A DNA stretch of 29,418 nucleotides from Beroe ovata (GCA_946803715.1 CAMPET010000450.1:2991-32408); one strand, 5' to 3'. Positions 1 through 10,932 are shown, numbered from the stretch's first letter. A program made the numbers and translations. Notes: generated from the sequence alone by a model not told the origin.

Positions 1-593
1 GGGGGGGGGAGAGATGATGACTGAGACCGACATAAGGGAGAATTCAGCATATAAATCGGTGAGCATGTTTCGGTGAGGTTTCTTAGAGAGCATTAAAGTC
101 GAGAGAGAACGAAATTCGCGAGCTCACGTTGCTATTATCATATGTATCCAACATTTTCAGCATATTTCGCAAGAATATCATCAATCCGAAGAACGAAATT
201 TGTCAAAACTGCTTTCCGAAACCCCCGAAATTCTACTGCAGAGTGATATTCAGTGTCCGCATATTTGAGTATTCTTCGGAAGATGCAGGATCACTAGTGT
301 AGGTAATGCAATTCCGTCTCGTGAAATAGACGGTCGATTCGATTCATTAAGTAGGGATCGATCATCAGTAAATGTGATCCATGACACATAGCTGTGACGT
401 AGGGGCGAAACTCCCAGCAGTGCTATTTTGAGTTTTGTCACCGGCCCTTGGATCCACTATAATGTACACGCGAATCACAATTTGCGTACAACGACAGATC
501 GAACGAGTGAACGACGGATGTCGGACCATGCATATTTTATTTAGCGCGCGCAACGCGCAGCTCAGCTCATATCGTGCGCGCCAAAAAGATTGA
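1..593. other. Gene-free left edge
   Basis: No exon recognised on either strand. The missing C-terminal third of the PNKP kinase domain would be expected here on the minus strand if the assembly were right, but no reading frame resembles it. The stretch starts with a run of G and contains CpG-rich GCGCGC patches near 543-580, like those seen in other intergenic parts of the window. Confidence 0.5.
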
Positions 594-1956
594 CTAAATT
601 TTGTGTTACTAGGAGAAATGTTTTCGCGCGCTCCAAAAACATCATCCTAATTTTGCGACGGTGACACTAGGTTGATATTTTAAGCGGGAACATCTAAAAT
701 TGATTTTCTCCCGTGAACCATACATACTTCTTCCTGGAGGCTGGATCTGGGCAGGTGTTATCAACAACAACACTCCCGCCACTCGACAAGGTCTTCTCAA
801 TCACATTTGCACATTTGGTAAAACTCTTCATCTCGTCAAGATTGACACGAGTGTAGGATGAGAGGTGTGTCTTGCAGAAAGTAGACTTTCCGCTGCCGGG
901 ATAGCCGACCATGATGATCATCTGAGAAAAGGGTCACGTGATTAGTTTGGGAGAGAGAAAGTGTGAGGTGAGAATGATGTGAGTCCTAGTGAGCCGTACT
1001 CAGTGAGTGTGATGTGTTAGACATGAAACAACCTCTGTTGGAACCACATCAACACCACTCTTTGCTGACACCACTTTGCGCTGACACCTCCATCCTCTAT
1101 CCAGATCGGTTGCTAATACTCCAATCAGAAAATCAAGACTTTGGAATTTCTGATAACGCACAGATGCAACAAGTGAAACAGTCGTTGTTAGTGAGTTAAA
1201 AACGTTTCAGTGTGACATACACCATCTTCAGTTCTCAAATTTGATTGTATAAAGTAGTGTTGTAAAATTTAAAAATTTTAAATTTTACAACACTACTTTA
1301 TACAATCAAATTTGAGAACTGAAGATGGTGTATGTCACACTGAAACGTTTTTAACTCACTAACAACGACTGTTTCACTTGTTGCATCTGTGCGTTATCAG
1401 AAATTCCAAAGTCTTGATTTTCTGATTGGAGTATTAGCAACCGATCTGGATAGAGGATGGAGGTGTCAGCGCAAAGTGGTGTCAGCAAAGAGTGGTGTTG
1501 ATGTGGTTCCAACAGAGGTTGTTTCATGTCTAACACATCACACTCACTGAGTACGGCTCACTAGGACTCACATCATTCTCACCTCACACTTTCTCTCTCC
1601 CAAACTAATCACGTGACCCTTTTCTCAGATGATCATCATGGTCGGCTATCCCGGCAGCGGAAAGTCTACTTTCTGCAAGACACACCTCTCATCCTACACT
1701 CGTGTCAATCTTGACGAGATGAAGAGTTTTACCAAATGTGCAAATGTGATTGAGAAGACCTTGTCGAGTGGCGGGAGTGTTGTTGTTGATAACACCTGCC
1801 CAGATCCAGCCTCCAGGAAGAAGTATGTATGGTTCACGGGAGAAAATCAATTTTAGATGTTCCCGCTTAAAATATCAACCTAGTGTCACCGTCGCAAAAT
1901 TAGGATGATGTTTTTGGAGCGCGCGAAAACATTTCTCCTAGTAACACAAAATTTAG
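594..1956. repeat. Perfect 1363-bp palindrome (inverted duplication, no spacer)
   Basis: Bases x and 2550-x are complementary from 594 to 1956, with a single unpaired central A at 1275. The arms are 681 bp each and I saw no mismatch in the stretches compared. The centre is the AT-rich run around 1264-1290. Both arms carry the same PNKP kinase exon in opposite orientation, and the right arm stops exactly at the N of 1957. Total identity, zero spacer and the abutting gap are what a fold-back assembly or library chimera looks like. A very recent inverted duplication is the alternative. Confidence 0.9.
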
Positions 1957-4900
1957 NACAACAAAGTCCGGCCCTTCTCCATCAAGATCGAGAGCCGAAA
2001 CCTTGTCCCGGAGCCAATTGCCGAGCGCAAGTCATTCCAGAAACCCCGGGCTGGTCGCCGATCCGTGGACGGGAGCAGGAAACCGACAACCCGATCGCGA
2101 AGTGTGGGAATGAAGAGGAAGACTGCCAAGTGGGTGAAAACCTGCTCGAGTAAGTTGAGGAAACACCTTCTGTGTGCGAATAACTTCTCTCAGGATGAGG
2201 ATCACATTGCTATGATGAGACGGCGACAATACTATTTCATTTGAGATTGATGATACCGATTGTGATTTATTGTGATTGTTAATTCATTTTTATTGAAATC
2301 TCATTATTTTCAACTCAATCAAATACAGTCTTCTTACTACCTCCATGCCTTTAGCGGTTATTGATTTCCCGTCCTCTATTAACGGTAGCGCCTTATCAAT
2401 CTTTCTCGGGTCAAATGATTTGTATTCCCACTGTTTACACACTCGTTGTCCTGAAATTGAACCTTCAGTTCACTCTTGAATTGTCTGAAATCGATCCTTG
2501 ATTGTCACTTTTGACTTCCAAGTGACAGTGAACTTACCCAAGAAGTATTCCTCAGGTGTATGAAACGGAAGTCCGATATTAGCGGCAAACTCTCTGTCAG
2601 AGGAGGAGAAGTCTTTCTTCTTCTTCTGATCAGGATTCCAACCCGGCGTTCGACCCGCTGCATCTCCTGTCATTGTGTTAACGGCGCTCACACGCAACAT
2701 ATCGCGCTGACAGTGGCGCGCGAACTTTGTGTATTACTTAGAACGACAAAATCGTGTCGAATAAGGATATTCCACCCGCTCGTTCCCCCCACTGTGTGGT
2801 TATGTGCGTTCTCCTCTGTGAACATACTCGTCTCTGCTGCCTCTGAGAATTATTGCCGAAACTGACAACCGTCTCGAAATAGCAGCAGCCGGGGCCGATC
2901 CTGCTTGCCCCGGCGGTAACCAATGTCCGCGTAACACATCATAATTCTCATTTTCCCACATAACATAACATGAAAATGAATGGGAATCTTTCCCACTCAC
3001 ACGCCTCGTCTCGTCTTCGTCTTGTCTTTGTCTAACTGTGTTCGCAGAGTCGGATCTAAAGAAGAGGTTGTCTTAGCGGCTTACCTACATAGAAAGATTT
3101 GTCTTTGTTGACCGGGACGTTCTTGTTGAAATGTTTTAGGAAGGCAAACCACATTCCTGAAACAGAGAATAGTGAGGACCGTGGACTGCAGTAGAATGCT
3201 CAATGAACATTGGCCACTGTTCATATTGTTTCTATAGTAACTGATGACCATGATCCATTCCCTCTCGAGCTGTTTTATACCTGGAGCTGGTTTCCGAGTG
3301 GCAGTACTCCGGGGAGATGCCATGAACAGGACTGGCACACCCAGCCTCTTCACCACGCGGTCCACTTTGGTTTGGAGATCGGGCACAGCCAGTTTCCCTG
3401 ATTCTACCCCACTCTGGTTTGACATGAGTATCACACGGTACCCAGAATCATGACACTGCTTCAACTTGGGGAGGACCTGCAGATATGGATAGATCAGTAG
3501 ACGGCAGGGTATGCAACCTCTGGGATACCAACTTTACCAGACCTAACTATCCTACCCTCCATCCTGACCTTAACCGTAAATCAAACTCCAATTCTCAACA
3601 TAGTCCTCTCAAAACTGCAATAAGTTACCTTTCCGGGCCACATGATTTCCCAATCATCCAGACTCTTGGGGAACACGTTCCCTGACTTTGTAGTGATCAC
3701 AGTGTGATCCATGTCGAATACTGCTACCTTGCTGCACCCTGATATGTGTGTGTGTGTGTGTACGTGTGTGTGTGTGTGTGTATGCGGCATGATAATTAGC
3801 GCTCACATCAATAACCACAGCCACATATTTTATAATTGTCACAATTGTCATTACCTTTCGACAGTCCATCATTCCTCACAATGAGGTCTTTCGACACGGA
3901 CCAAATGTTATTATCCCCCTCGACCTCTATCTTCCCCAAGATAAACTCCCGCAGTTTACCCGACAACGTGCTCGTTGCCAGGGATACGTTGCTAGGCGAC
4001 GTGGCGGTTGTCCGACTTCGTGACGTCACGGAAACGTCAGTTGGAGGCGACTGTTTAGCACGTTTAGAGGGAAGTGTACTGCTGCATGATACTGCTCTCT
4101 TCAGCCCTGCGAGAATATCCCTTGTCACATGGATATATATCTGACAGTTTGTAACAGGTGTCCGCACCTGCATTATACAGGTGACAGTAGGGGGGAGTTG
4201 TCAAATGGGACCGACATGCGACACCATTTCACTTGTATGTCAGTGATGGGGGGTTGTAACTTTCGAGTAGTGACCACTGACCATAGCTCTTTGCAACATA
4301 TGCAATTTAATAGGATTTATCAGCAACTGGCTGGTCCATTTCATCGACTCAGCAGTCAGCAACCTTTGACGATCATAGAACACCTACAACACAGTTGCCT
4401 GTTGTATAAATATTGTAACACCTATTGCTTATTAAGCTATGCCATAACACCCATAATGAATCTAACAACAACTAACTACGACATAGCGGTTATTGTAATG
4501 GCCCGCCTAATTAACCTACTCATTATTTGCTGATGACTCTGTGACACCCTCGCCTGACTAATTGCAGCGCGGTTATACCTATTTTCATCACACCCTATGG
4601 AGTAGGTATGTTTCCCTTGTGCAATACAATCTCCATCTGGCACATGGATGTGACAATGTAACGAGCTGATGATGGTTCCATTATAAGAACATGATTCGCA
4701 CATGTTATTCATAAGTCATAACCACACTGGACACAGCTATATTTGAACACAATGTTCATAGACTAAGTTTCACTTTCCCTATTCAATGTGGAAAACACTC
4801 CTTTCTCTCGTTTTTAGTTCTATTATAGAACACCATAACTTCCCCCTTCCCCCTTTCTTCATGCTGATTCTTTGTTTCAGGGCACTCCCTCTCCTCTTAC

Positions 4901-7773
4901 CTTTTTCCTTCATACCATTTATCCCTTTCACCCTTTATCTTTACTTTTACGCGAAACATTACACAAATGTTCAGATTTACAGATATTACACCACTGAGTC
5001 TCCTATATTTCGTGGCTGGACAGCGGAACACTAGTGGAATACTCTAGCGTCTATTGAACGCTAGGGTATTTATATATAAATGTCGGGTTTTTAGTCTCGC
5101 GTGGGCCCTAGCGTATTATTATAGCCACTTGGAGTGGTAATGACTGATCGTAAACCTACATTATTATATTTAGTATTGATTACGACCTACACACCCCTAC
5201 ACAGTACACTCACTAACACACACACACACACAGTATACTCACTAACACACACAGTACACACAGTACACTCACTAACACTCACTCACTAACACAGTACACA
5301 CACAAACAGTCACACAGACACAGACACACAGACAAACACACAACACACAACACAGACACACAGACACACACATACACACACACACACGAACACTTTCTAT
5401 AGCCCGATCCTCTGTACACCTGTTCTACCAACTTACCAATTCTGGTGCCGGTACACCAATACCTATCTATTGTGTTTGGGAAAATGTAAGGCGAAATTCT
5501 GTTAATAAACTTAAGGCGATGCCACATGTATCTATTGCATTGTGTGTTGCTTTTTCATAGCATTCGATTCGCGTGGACATCATAATACCACATTGATCAG
5601 TAACATTAGTAACACTTAGTTTCGTTGGGCATTATGTTCTGTCACTGCCTTATTGTTCTGTCACTGCGTTATTGACATACACAGCGTTACTGACATACAC
5701 AGCGTATAAGACAGTACTTTGTTGAGGTAAATGTACACATAGGGACTAAGAGTACCTAATCTCGATACAATTAATTTATATAATTAATTAATATAATTAA
5801 GTCATTACCATTTCCGCTCACAATCGTATATCTGTATCGTCCTGCAACGAGCTCAATAACGGATGAGAGACCGATCCTTGCCTTCATGTCTTTCTTCAGT
5901 TCTACACCTGAAAAGTTTGTTCATTTCATATTGATTTACTTCACGCATTAGTCTATTATACATCGATGCAACAAAAATTAATGATGATTCTGATGAGCTT
6001 GATCTGATGATATTTCGGAAATCAGTCCCCATTCTCAATTCCGTAGTTTTCTAATTCAATTGTTACATGTAACGAACAATTCAAGGAACCATGTCCACAA
6101 CTCTTATCACTCCACAAGAATCTCCGGTTGACTTCCTCTTCGCTCTCATCTGCTTGATGTGCTGTTTTATCGGGGCTCCAGCCAATGCGGTCTCTCTCCT
6201 GTTCTTCTCCAGAAAGCACAGGGATGTACCCACGTGTATCTATCTGGTCATATCAGCTGTGGATTCGCTGTGCTGCATACTGGTGTTGCCAGTCGGTGAG
6301 TTGTAACGGAGATGAGTTGTCAGTGATGACCATGTCATGATGACAATAGGTATTGATGACATATTGATGACAATTACTTATCATGACACCTATGACACCC
6401 CCGCAGGTCTGAACCTCATCTACTCTCGGGATGGTCGTTTCTTCTCCAACACCACGACCTGCACTATATGGGGTGCGGTGTGGGAGTTTATCCCCTACTA
6501 TTCCATCTTCCTGGTATTCTGTCTCAGTTTCCTCCGGACAACTGCACTTCTCCACCCTCTTCTCCGAATTCGGAAACGCTCCGTGATTGGAGTGATGGTG
6601 GGGTACGCCACGTTTACCATAGCCAGGACAGTGGTTGCCATGGTAGCTGGATTCGGACACTACCGTTATGATGAAAACTCGGGGTACTGCTGGTTTCATA
6701 TCAATAACCCCAGTTATACCGTAAGTCTGGTTACCGATATGCCGAACAGCATATAATACAAATTATAACCTTGGTGGTCATATCTAAAATTCACAGTTTA
6801 CACAACCAAACTTTTTCAGGTTTGTGACATTTTCTTCTCCTGTCTGCAAATCTCGTTTCCGATCATCCCGATCACAGGATCGTGCATCACATCCATCTGC
6901 TGTCTCCACAAGTCGATGAAAATGAGCACTAGCTCGACCTCAGCGTGTAGGATCAAACGACAAGCAACCCTCACCATCATTCTTGTTACTTTCGTCTACA
7001 TCGTCTTCAACCTGCCCGTTTTTGTAAACTACATCCGGTTTGTGGTCTCGGCCTACGTTACCAAAGACATCGCGGATCCCGATAAGAGTGACTTTATCAA
7101 GTATCACATTTGGTTGCTATGTTACGTGGTGACCGTGGCGATGAACTCTCTTGTGAATCCAGTTGTCTACTTCTGCAGGATCAAAAGTTTCAGGAGATAT
7201 TTGCAAATGATCATCACCGCTTCATACAGGGGATTTTTCAACACGTCACGTCTGTACAGCTCAGGTGACGGAAAACTCGAGAAGGCAGATATTATCCAAT
7301 GTTACGACCATAGAACTGATCACCATGGCAACCAACTCCCAATAGAGGGAAGTCATATACCTCGTAATTCGGTTACATTGGAGAAGGAACGGAAGTCAAG
7401 TTCAAGTAAAACGGAGCAGAGTGTAGTTCTGCCCGATGTTTGTCTCAGTGATCAGCAGGATACGACAGTGAGAATCGAGGTTCATCAATACGAGAGTTGA
7501 GAACGAGATTTGAACGTCTAACTCTGAGTGTGATCATAGAGGAATTAAGAAGCTAGAGCGAAGTTTCTTACCGTTAACAATAGCCGAGTTTGGTCCGAGT
7601 TGCTTGCAGAGGACGATTTCTTTAGCCGGCTGAAACTTCAGAAGGGTGTGAAGTCTTGATATGCTCCTATCAGTTATTCCTGTCTCCTCACACCTGCCTA
7701 GTGCTATGACGTCATTGGGTTTTAGTTCGATATCGGGATGCAAGTCATCTGCGCTCCGTGCGAACCATTTCAT
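728..7773 (-). CDS. PNKP: Bifunctional polynucleotide kinase 3'-phosphatase, C-terminus missing
   Basis: Repairs DNA strand-break ends in the nucleus by removing 3' phosphate and phosphorylating 5' OH. Exons on the minus strand: 7773-7572, 5907-5822, 4140-3855, 3738-3629, 3476-3281, 3156-3085, 2666-2538, 2450-2341, 921-728. Phases agree throughout. The FHA domain is split over exons 1-2 (residues 1 to about 96, with [17 protein letters not shown]). A basic linker follows. The HAD phosphatase has motif I DMDHT at about residue 200 (DLDGT in human), then MSNQSGV and [25 protein letters not shown] and [12 protein letters not shown] follow. The kinase P-loop GYPGSGKST is in the last exon, ending at [11 protein letters not shown]. 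About 460 codons are present against 521 in human, so the kinase lid and C-terminus lie outside the window or were lost at the join. The start ATG at 7773 opens directly into the FHA domain. The exon 3 acceptor could be 4167 instead of 4140. The exon 2 donor is inferred from phase. Confidence 0.94.
1629..1822 (+). pseudogene. Inverted copy of the PNKP P-loop exon
   Basis: Exact reverse-complement twin of the exon at 921-728, including its acceptor (TTCTCAG) and donor (GTATGT). It lies antisense to PNKP, between exons 2341-2450 and 728-921, so it cannot contribute to that transcript. It is most simply explained as part of the palindrome artefact. If the palindrome is an artefact, either arm may be the real one. 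Confidence 0.8.
1960..2244 (+). CDS. Unknown basic C-terminal exon (partial)
   Basis: An open frame starts at the contig edge just right of the N at 1957 and runs 94 codons to TGA at 2242. It has no upstream ATG, so it would be a terminal exon whose 5' part lies across the gap. The protein is strongly basic in the middle ([19 protein letters not shown], then [16 protein letters not shown]) and ends [16 protein letters not shown]. The nuclear-type basic clusters are seen, but I recognise no family. A GTAAGT at 2150 could be a donor, but the only nearby acceptor would leave a 44-bp intron, so reading through is preferred. It lies antisense in a PNKP intron. Chance openness in GC-rich sequence is possible: one minus-strand frame is also open over 1958-2150. 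Confidence 0.35.
   Translation, partial: NKVRPFSIKIESRNLVPEPIAERKSFQKPRAGRRSVDGSRKPTTRSRSVGMKRKTAKWVKTCSSKLRKHLLCANNFSQDEDHIAMMRRRQYYFI
3744..3782. repeat. (TG)n microsatellite
   Basis: About 39 bases of TG repeat with one interruption (TACG). It lies in the PNKP intron, six bases upstream of the exon that starts at 3738. In the PNKP transcript it reads CA. Confidence 0.95.
4168..5821. other. PNKP intron 2, no further gene seen
   Basis: About 1.65 kb without a supported exon. It holds the CA-rich array at 5190-5388. It also has a small hairpin near 5043 (CTAGCGT, seven-base loop, ACGCTAG) with a third CTAGCGT at about 5109. AT-rich palindromic sequence lies around 5770-5800. Open frames in the 4129-4533 area show no homology and cross no plausible splice sites. 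Confidence 0.6.
5190..5388. repeat. Long CA-rich simple-repeat array
   Basis: About 200 bases of imperfect CA repeats mixed with CACTAACA, CAGTACACA and CAGACACA variants, in the second PNKP intron. In the PNKP transcript it reads TG, complementary to the repeat at 3744-3782 on the other side of exon 3. Confidence 0.9.
6091..7500 (+). CDS. Class-A (rhodopsin-like) G-protein-coupled receptor, complete
   Basis: Three exons (6091-6295, 6407-6720, 6820-7500) with GT/AG borders and phases 1 and 0 give 399 aa. Seven hydrophobic segments are visible: about 14-40 (with GAPAN in place of the usual GN), 47-69, 90-118, 128-150, 174-205, 222-248 and 271-297. The Cys pair expected between TM3 and the second extracellular loop is present (about 87 and 162). 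TM7 carries [10 protein letters not shown], the NPxxY motif. The DRY motif after TM3 is replaced by LRTTAL, as in many lineage-specific receptors of early animals. The roughly 100-residue tail is hydrophilic and Ser-rich ([13 protein letters not shown]), suiting phosphorylation. The N-terminus is short, so a small ligand is likely. The ligand is unknown. The gene lies wholly inside PNKP intron 1 on the opposite strand. Confidence 0.88.
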
Positions 7774-8029
7774 TCTGATGCAAGGGTGTTCGTATCAAAA
7801 TATGTGTCTTCTCAAAATTGATTTAGCTATCTAGGTAACATATTGCTTCTCATATTGGTAGTTGCACATGGAGTCAAGCACTTAACGCAAAAATGGTGTT
7901 TGCTTTGAACATTATTTCAATATCAAGAACATTCATACATTGGTAAACTGTACACTGTTCAATGACTACATCATTCCTTTAACTGGGTTAACTCCTTTAG
8001 ATCGATTATCCTAAATCAAATATCAAATA

Positions 8030-8710
8030 TCAAGTTTGAGATGCAGTTGCTTTTGCTTTGCTATGTCTCGCCGCTTTAGCAATGATATCGGTGACATCAG
8101 TTGTCATCTGAATATCGAGAAACTCCCCCACCATGTCCCTGCCCCCATCGGGCGATGCCCCACTCATCTCATCCAGCTCATCGAACTTGTCCGGCTCCTC
8201 GATCCATCGCTCGCACCGAGACTTGGCACGACTCTTATACGTGATCTGCACCGCTTCATCAGGGTGAATTGAGAAGAATTTCCTCCGTTTCTCGTCTTTG
8301 GAGAAGTAAACGTGGTACGGTTGTTCGGGGTGGTTGGACTGTCGGTCTTTGGGGTATTCTGTCGGCTTTTTCGGATCAAACCTGGAGGATAAAAATGGTA
8401 ACCAACTGATGATATGTCAATTACATAACATGAGGTCAATATGATGTCAATTTCAATTCCACACGAGTTCTGTTTTAGAAATAGCACACATGATTTACCT
8501 GTGTCCGTCCAGCCTGATAAAGGGTCCCACTCGATGGGTTCTAGTCTCATCAATACTCTCCCAAGTAGGCAGCTCTGGGTTTATGGGTGGGGAGAGGGGT
8601 GGGAACTTGAGACACGCCTTGAGCCACACTGGCTCCTTCATCAGATTCACCGCTACAAGAGCTTCTGCTCGGGAAATAACGCTGCCGAAGTAGATCAGCT
8701 TGCTTGCCAT
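8030..8710 (-). CDS. MRPS23: Mitochondrial small ribosomal subunit protein mS23
   Basis: Two exons, 8710-8499 and 8381-8030, joined in phase 2 (HR|FDP), encode 187 aa against 190 in human. The N-terminus has the family pattern: a GS-[IV]-[FI]-SR motif (YFGSVISR), then LMKEPVWLKAC and KFPPLSPP, matching the mS23 segment that packs into the mitoribosome. The second half is charged (YFSKDEKRRKFF, RCERWIEEPDKFDEL), as in other mS23 tails, and ends in an Ala/Lys-rich stretch. ATG at 8710 opens straight into the conserved segment. It starts 327 bp downstream of the membrane-protein gene stop and ends 256 bp before the PNKP start, on the same strand. Identification rests on the conserved N-terminal half. 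The C-terminal half is divergent. Confidence 0.85.
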
Positions 8711-9037
8711 GACTATCATAAAGAGGGGAGAGAATGTGAATCTTACTCGAACCAGACAGGCACAATCAATATTGAAGTTTACTAGTCTACAGAAATTTTG
8801 TTCAATGTATGAACAAGTACAATGTACATTATACACATCCATACTGACACAATACATCACCATAACACAATAGTCAATAATTACTTCACACTCATTCCAC
8901 GGAATTTCTAAAAGAATCTAGCCAAGGCTGGCTATGCACAGTATAAGTCCAAGAGCTTGTCATATCTCAGGTTCATACCTAAGTCCGAGATCTCTTTGCA
9001 GTCAATCTCGGAGCTCGGTTGTCTCACGCTGCTTGTC

Positions 9038-9944
9038 TCACGATTCACTGCCCGAGCTATCCTCAAGGTCGTGAGCTCGTTGTCGAGCTATCCTATCCTG
9101 AATCACCTGTTGTACGTTCCTATCAAACTGCTGCTGATTCCTGTTCCTGACTACAAGTCGCTTCCCCCCAATATCAAGAACACCGGAGCCATGGTACAGA
9201 GCAAAGAGGGGAAGAAAGAAAGCCTCGTCTATCATACACTCTGCTTTCTCTCCAGTGCAGATGATCGGCCATGCGAACCTGAGTAAGCCCCAGAGTCCCA
9301 ACACGGCACACTTGATCGCAACACTGATGTTCTGGTACCGGTTACCATGGTAACACATCCGCACCATGACAACAGTTAGTAACATGGTAACAGCCGCTGT
9401 TGATACCAGGATACGGGCAGCATCGTGATGAAGACCATAGTCTTCACTCGGAGTAACACATGCAAACACCGCGAGTGAGCACAGTTCAATCAGTGCGGAG
9501 AGAGTACGAGCTGTTCTGAGGATGTTGATGAGGACTGGGGAGCAGAGGAGGGGAGGAGGATTGAAGATGGAGGATACAGTTGAGGAGGAGGAAGAGGAAA
9601 AATGGGAGGATGTGATGTGGTAGGTGATCGTGGAGAGGAGAAGAAAGGGCAGGTATGAGATCAGAATACTCCGTATCACGTACCTGTAGGTATATTGTGA
9701 GAGGAGGTGATTCAAACATGTCTGATCAATTCAGCGATTAATTCAATATGTAAGAGGTGTCAATTGAGACAATAGACGATTACCTCTGTAAAGTATCCGC
9801 ATAGACTAAGTCCTGTAGATTCCCTCCCACAGTTTCCATGGTAACGGGAACACAGTACCCGATAATGAAGAAGATGCTACCACTGGATACTGCAAGGAGT
9901 TTCCCGACGGATACTGAGGTGAATAACTCTCCACGATGTTCCAT
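9038..9944 (-). CDS. Unknown multi-pass membrane protein
   Basis: Two exons, 9944-9784 and 9683-9038, joined in phase 2, encode 268 aa. Hydrophobic segments lie at about 14-36 (SGSIFFIIGYCVPV), 58-77 (ILISYLPFLLLSTITYHI), 100-130 (LIELCSLAVFACV), 146-165 (TAAVTMLLTVVMV) and 178-196 (VLGLWGLLRFAWPII), so four or five membrane passes. A Ser run followed by NPPPLL forms one loop. The C-terminal 60 residues are soluble and charged, rich in Gln and Arg, ending DLEDSSGSES. I considered small TMEM families such as TMEM101, but the tail does not fit and I make no assignment. Splice sites and the conserved pattern of hydrophobic blocks argue that the gene is real. Confidence 0.75.
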
Positions 9945-10226
9945 GATAGATGACAGAAGTTACTCACATATCTTATACCTATGGGAGTGTTCCTTCTAAG
10001 TCTGCTGTTAAACTTAGAGTAATGTTTTTGACGGGGAGTTAAGTTTTGGAAGACCCAGGATAGCGGAAAGCCATACTATCGCATAAATTTGCAGCTCTGT
10101 AAAAGAATCAAACAGATTTGATATTTTCACAGGATCGTATCAAATTGCTAAAAGAATGGTACAGAATGAAAACCCCAGGCCCGAACCAACTCATTGTTAC
10201 AGATATCCAATCCTAATCTGGATCCC

Positions 10227-10932
10227 TCAATCATCATCAGATGATTCTCCCGATGATTCCGAAATGTAGATAACGGGTCTATTCAACTGATTCACATTTT
10301 CCTCCAAACTGTCCCCTGAACTAGATTCACTATCACTTTTAAGTGTCCGTGGCGTTCGGTATTTGGTGAAATTTTCCGATTCGTTGTCTTTCTGAGGCTC
10401 TTCTTCCGCGTCTTCGAATGCTTCAGGCCAGACATTCTCCGACTTGAGATCCTCAATTTGTGGCGGATATAGAATTGAAACTACTTCGCACGTCACCTTC
10501 TTTCCTTCTTCAATCTTTTCGACAATCAGGAAGTCTCCTGAAAGAACATGGGTGAGGTGAGCTTTTAAAGATAACGGTTGCAAGAAAAACGGATGTGCAG
10601 CTCACAATCATCAAGATTTCCTCATGCACCTTTCTTGATCCAGACACTCTTCCTAAATTTGGGCGGCATGCTGCAGAGAGTGGTGTGACGATGTTCATCC
10701 TCAACTAGATGGAGATTGTTACCCTTGCTCTCCAAGACCTGGGTGGAGAGGAAACAAGTTTGAGCTCTCCTTCAGAGAAAAAGAGGGAGGGCCAGTAATT
10801 AGATTCTATTCACCAAGGCAGTTTCAGGCAATAGCAAGTACTTACCTTGACAATAAACTGGTTTTTACATATCTTCACATCTCCGTGCACGACCTCCTGA
10901 GTCACTATCTTCCTTTTTGTGGCTTCAGACAT
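10227..10932 (-). CDS. EIF1AD: EIF1A-domain protein
   Basis: Three exons (10932-10846, 10738-10630, 10537-10227; phases 0 and 1) encode 168 aa, close to the 165 of human EIF1AD. The start MSEATKRKIVTQEV is nearly the family consensus. The OB fold follows (NNLHLVEDE, then MPPKFRKSVWIKKGDFLIV, EEGKKV and NVWPEAF). The tail is acidic and Ser-rich (DSESSSGDSLEEN, ending SSGESSDDD) as in orthologues. The family is nuclear, related to translation factor eIF1A, and implicated in pre-ribosome maturation and stress response. It lies in a co-oriented run: 359 bp after the MCPH1 stop and 282 bp before the membrane-protein start. Confidence 0.95.

Noticed and set aside
2150-2193. Intron within the orphan basic exon (GTAAGT to CTCTCAG)
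   Set aside because: It would be only 44 bp and would lead at once to a stop, whereas the unspliced frame stays open for 31 more codons.
4129-4533. 134-codon plus-strand open frame in PNKP intron 2
   Set aside because: No homology, low-complexity composition, no splice context. Its start overlaps PNKP exon 3 on the other strand.
5043-5116. Small hairpin with three CTAGCGT copies
   Set aside because: Seven-base stem only, no conserved RNA shape or promoter context. Recorded in the intron entry but too short to claim function.
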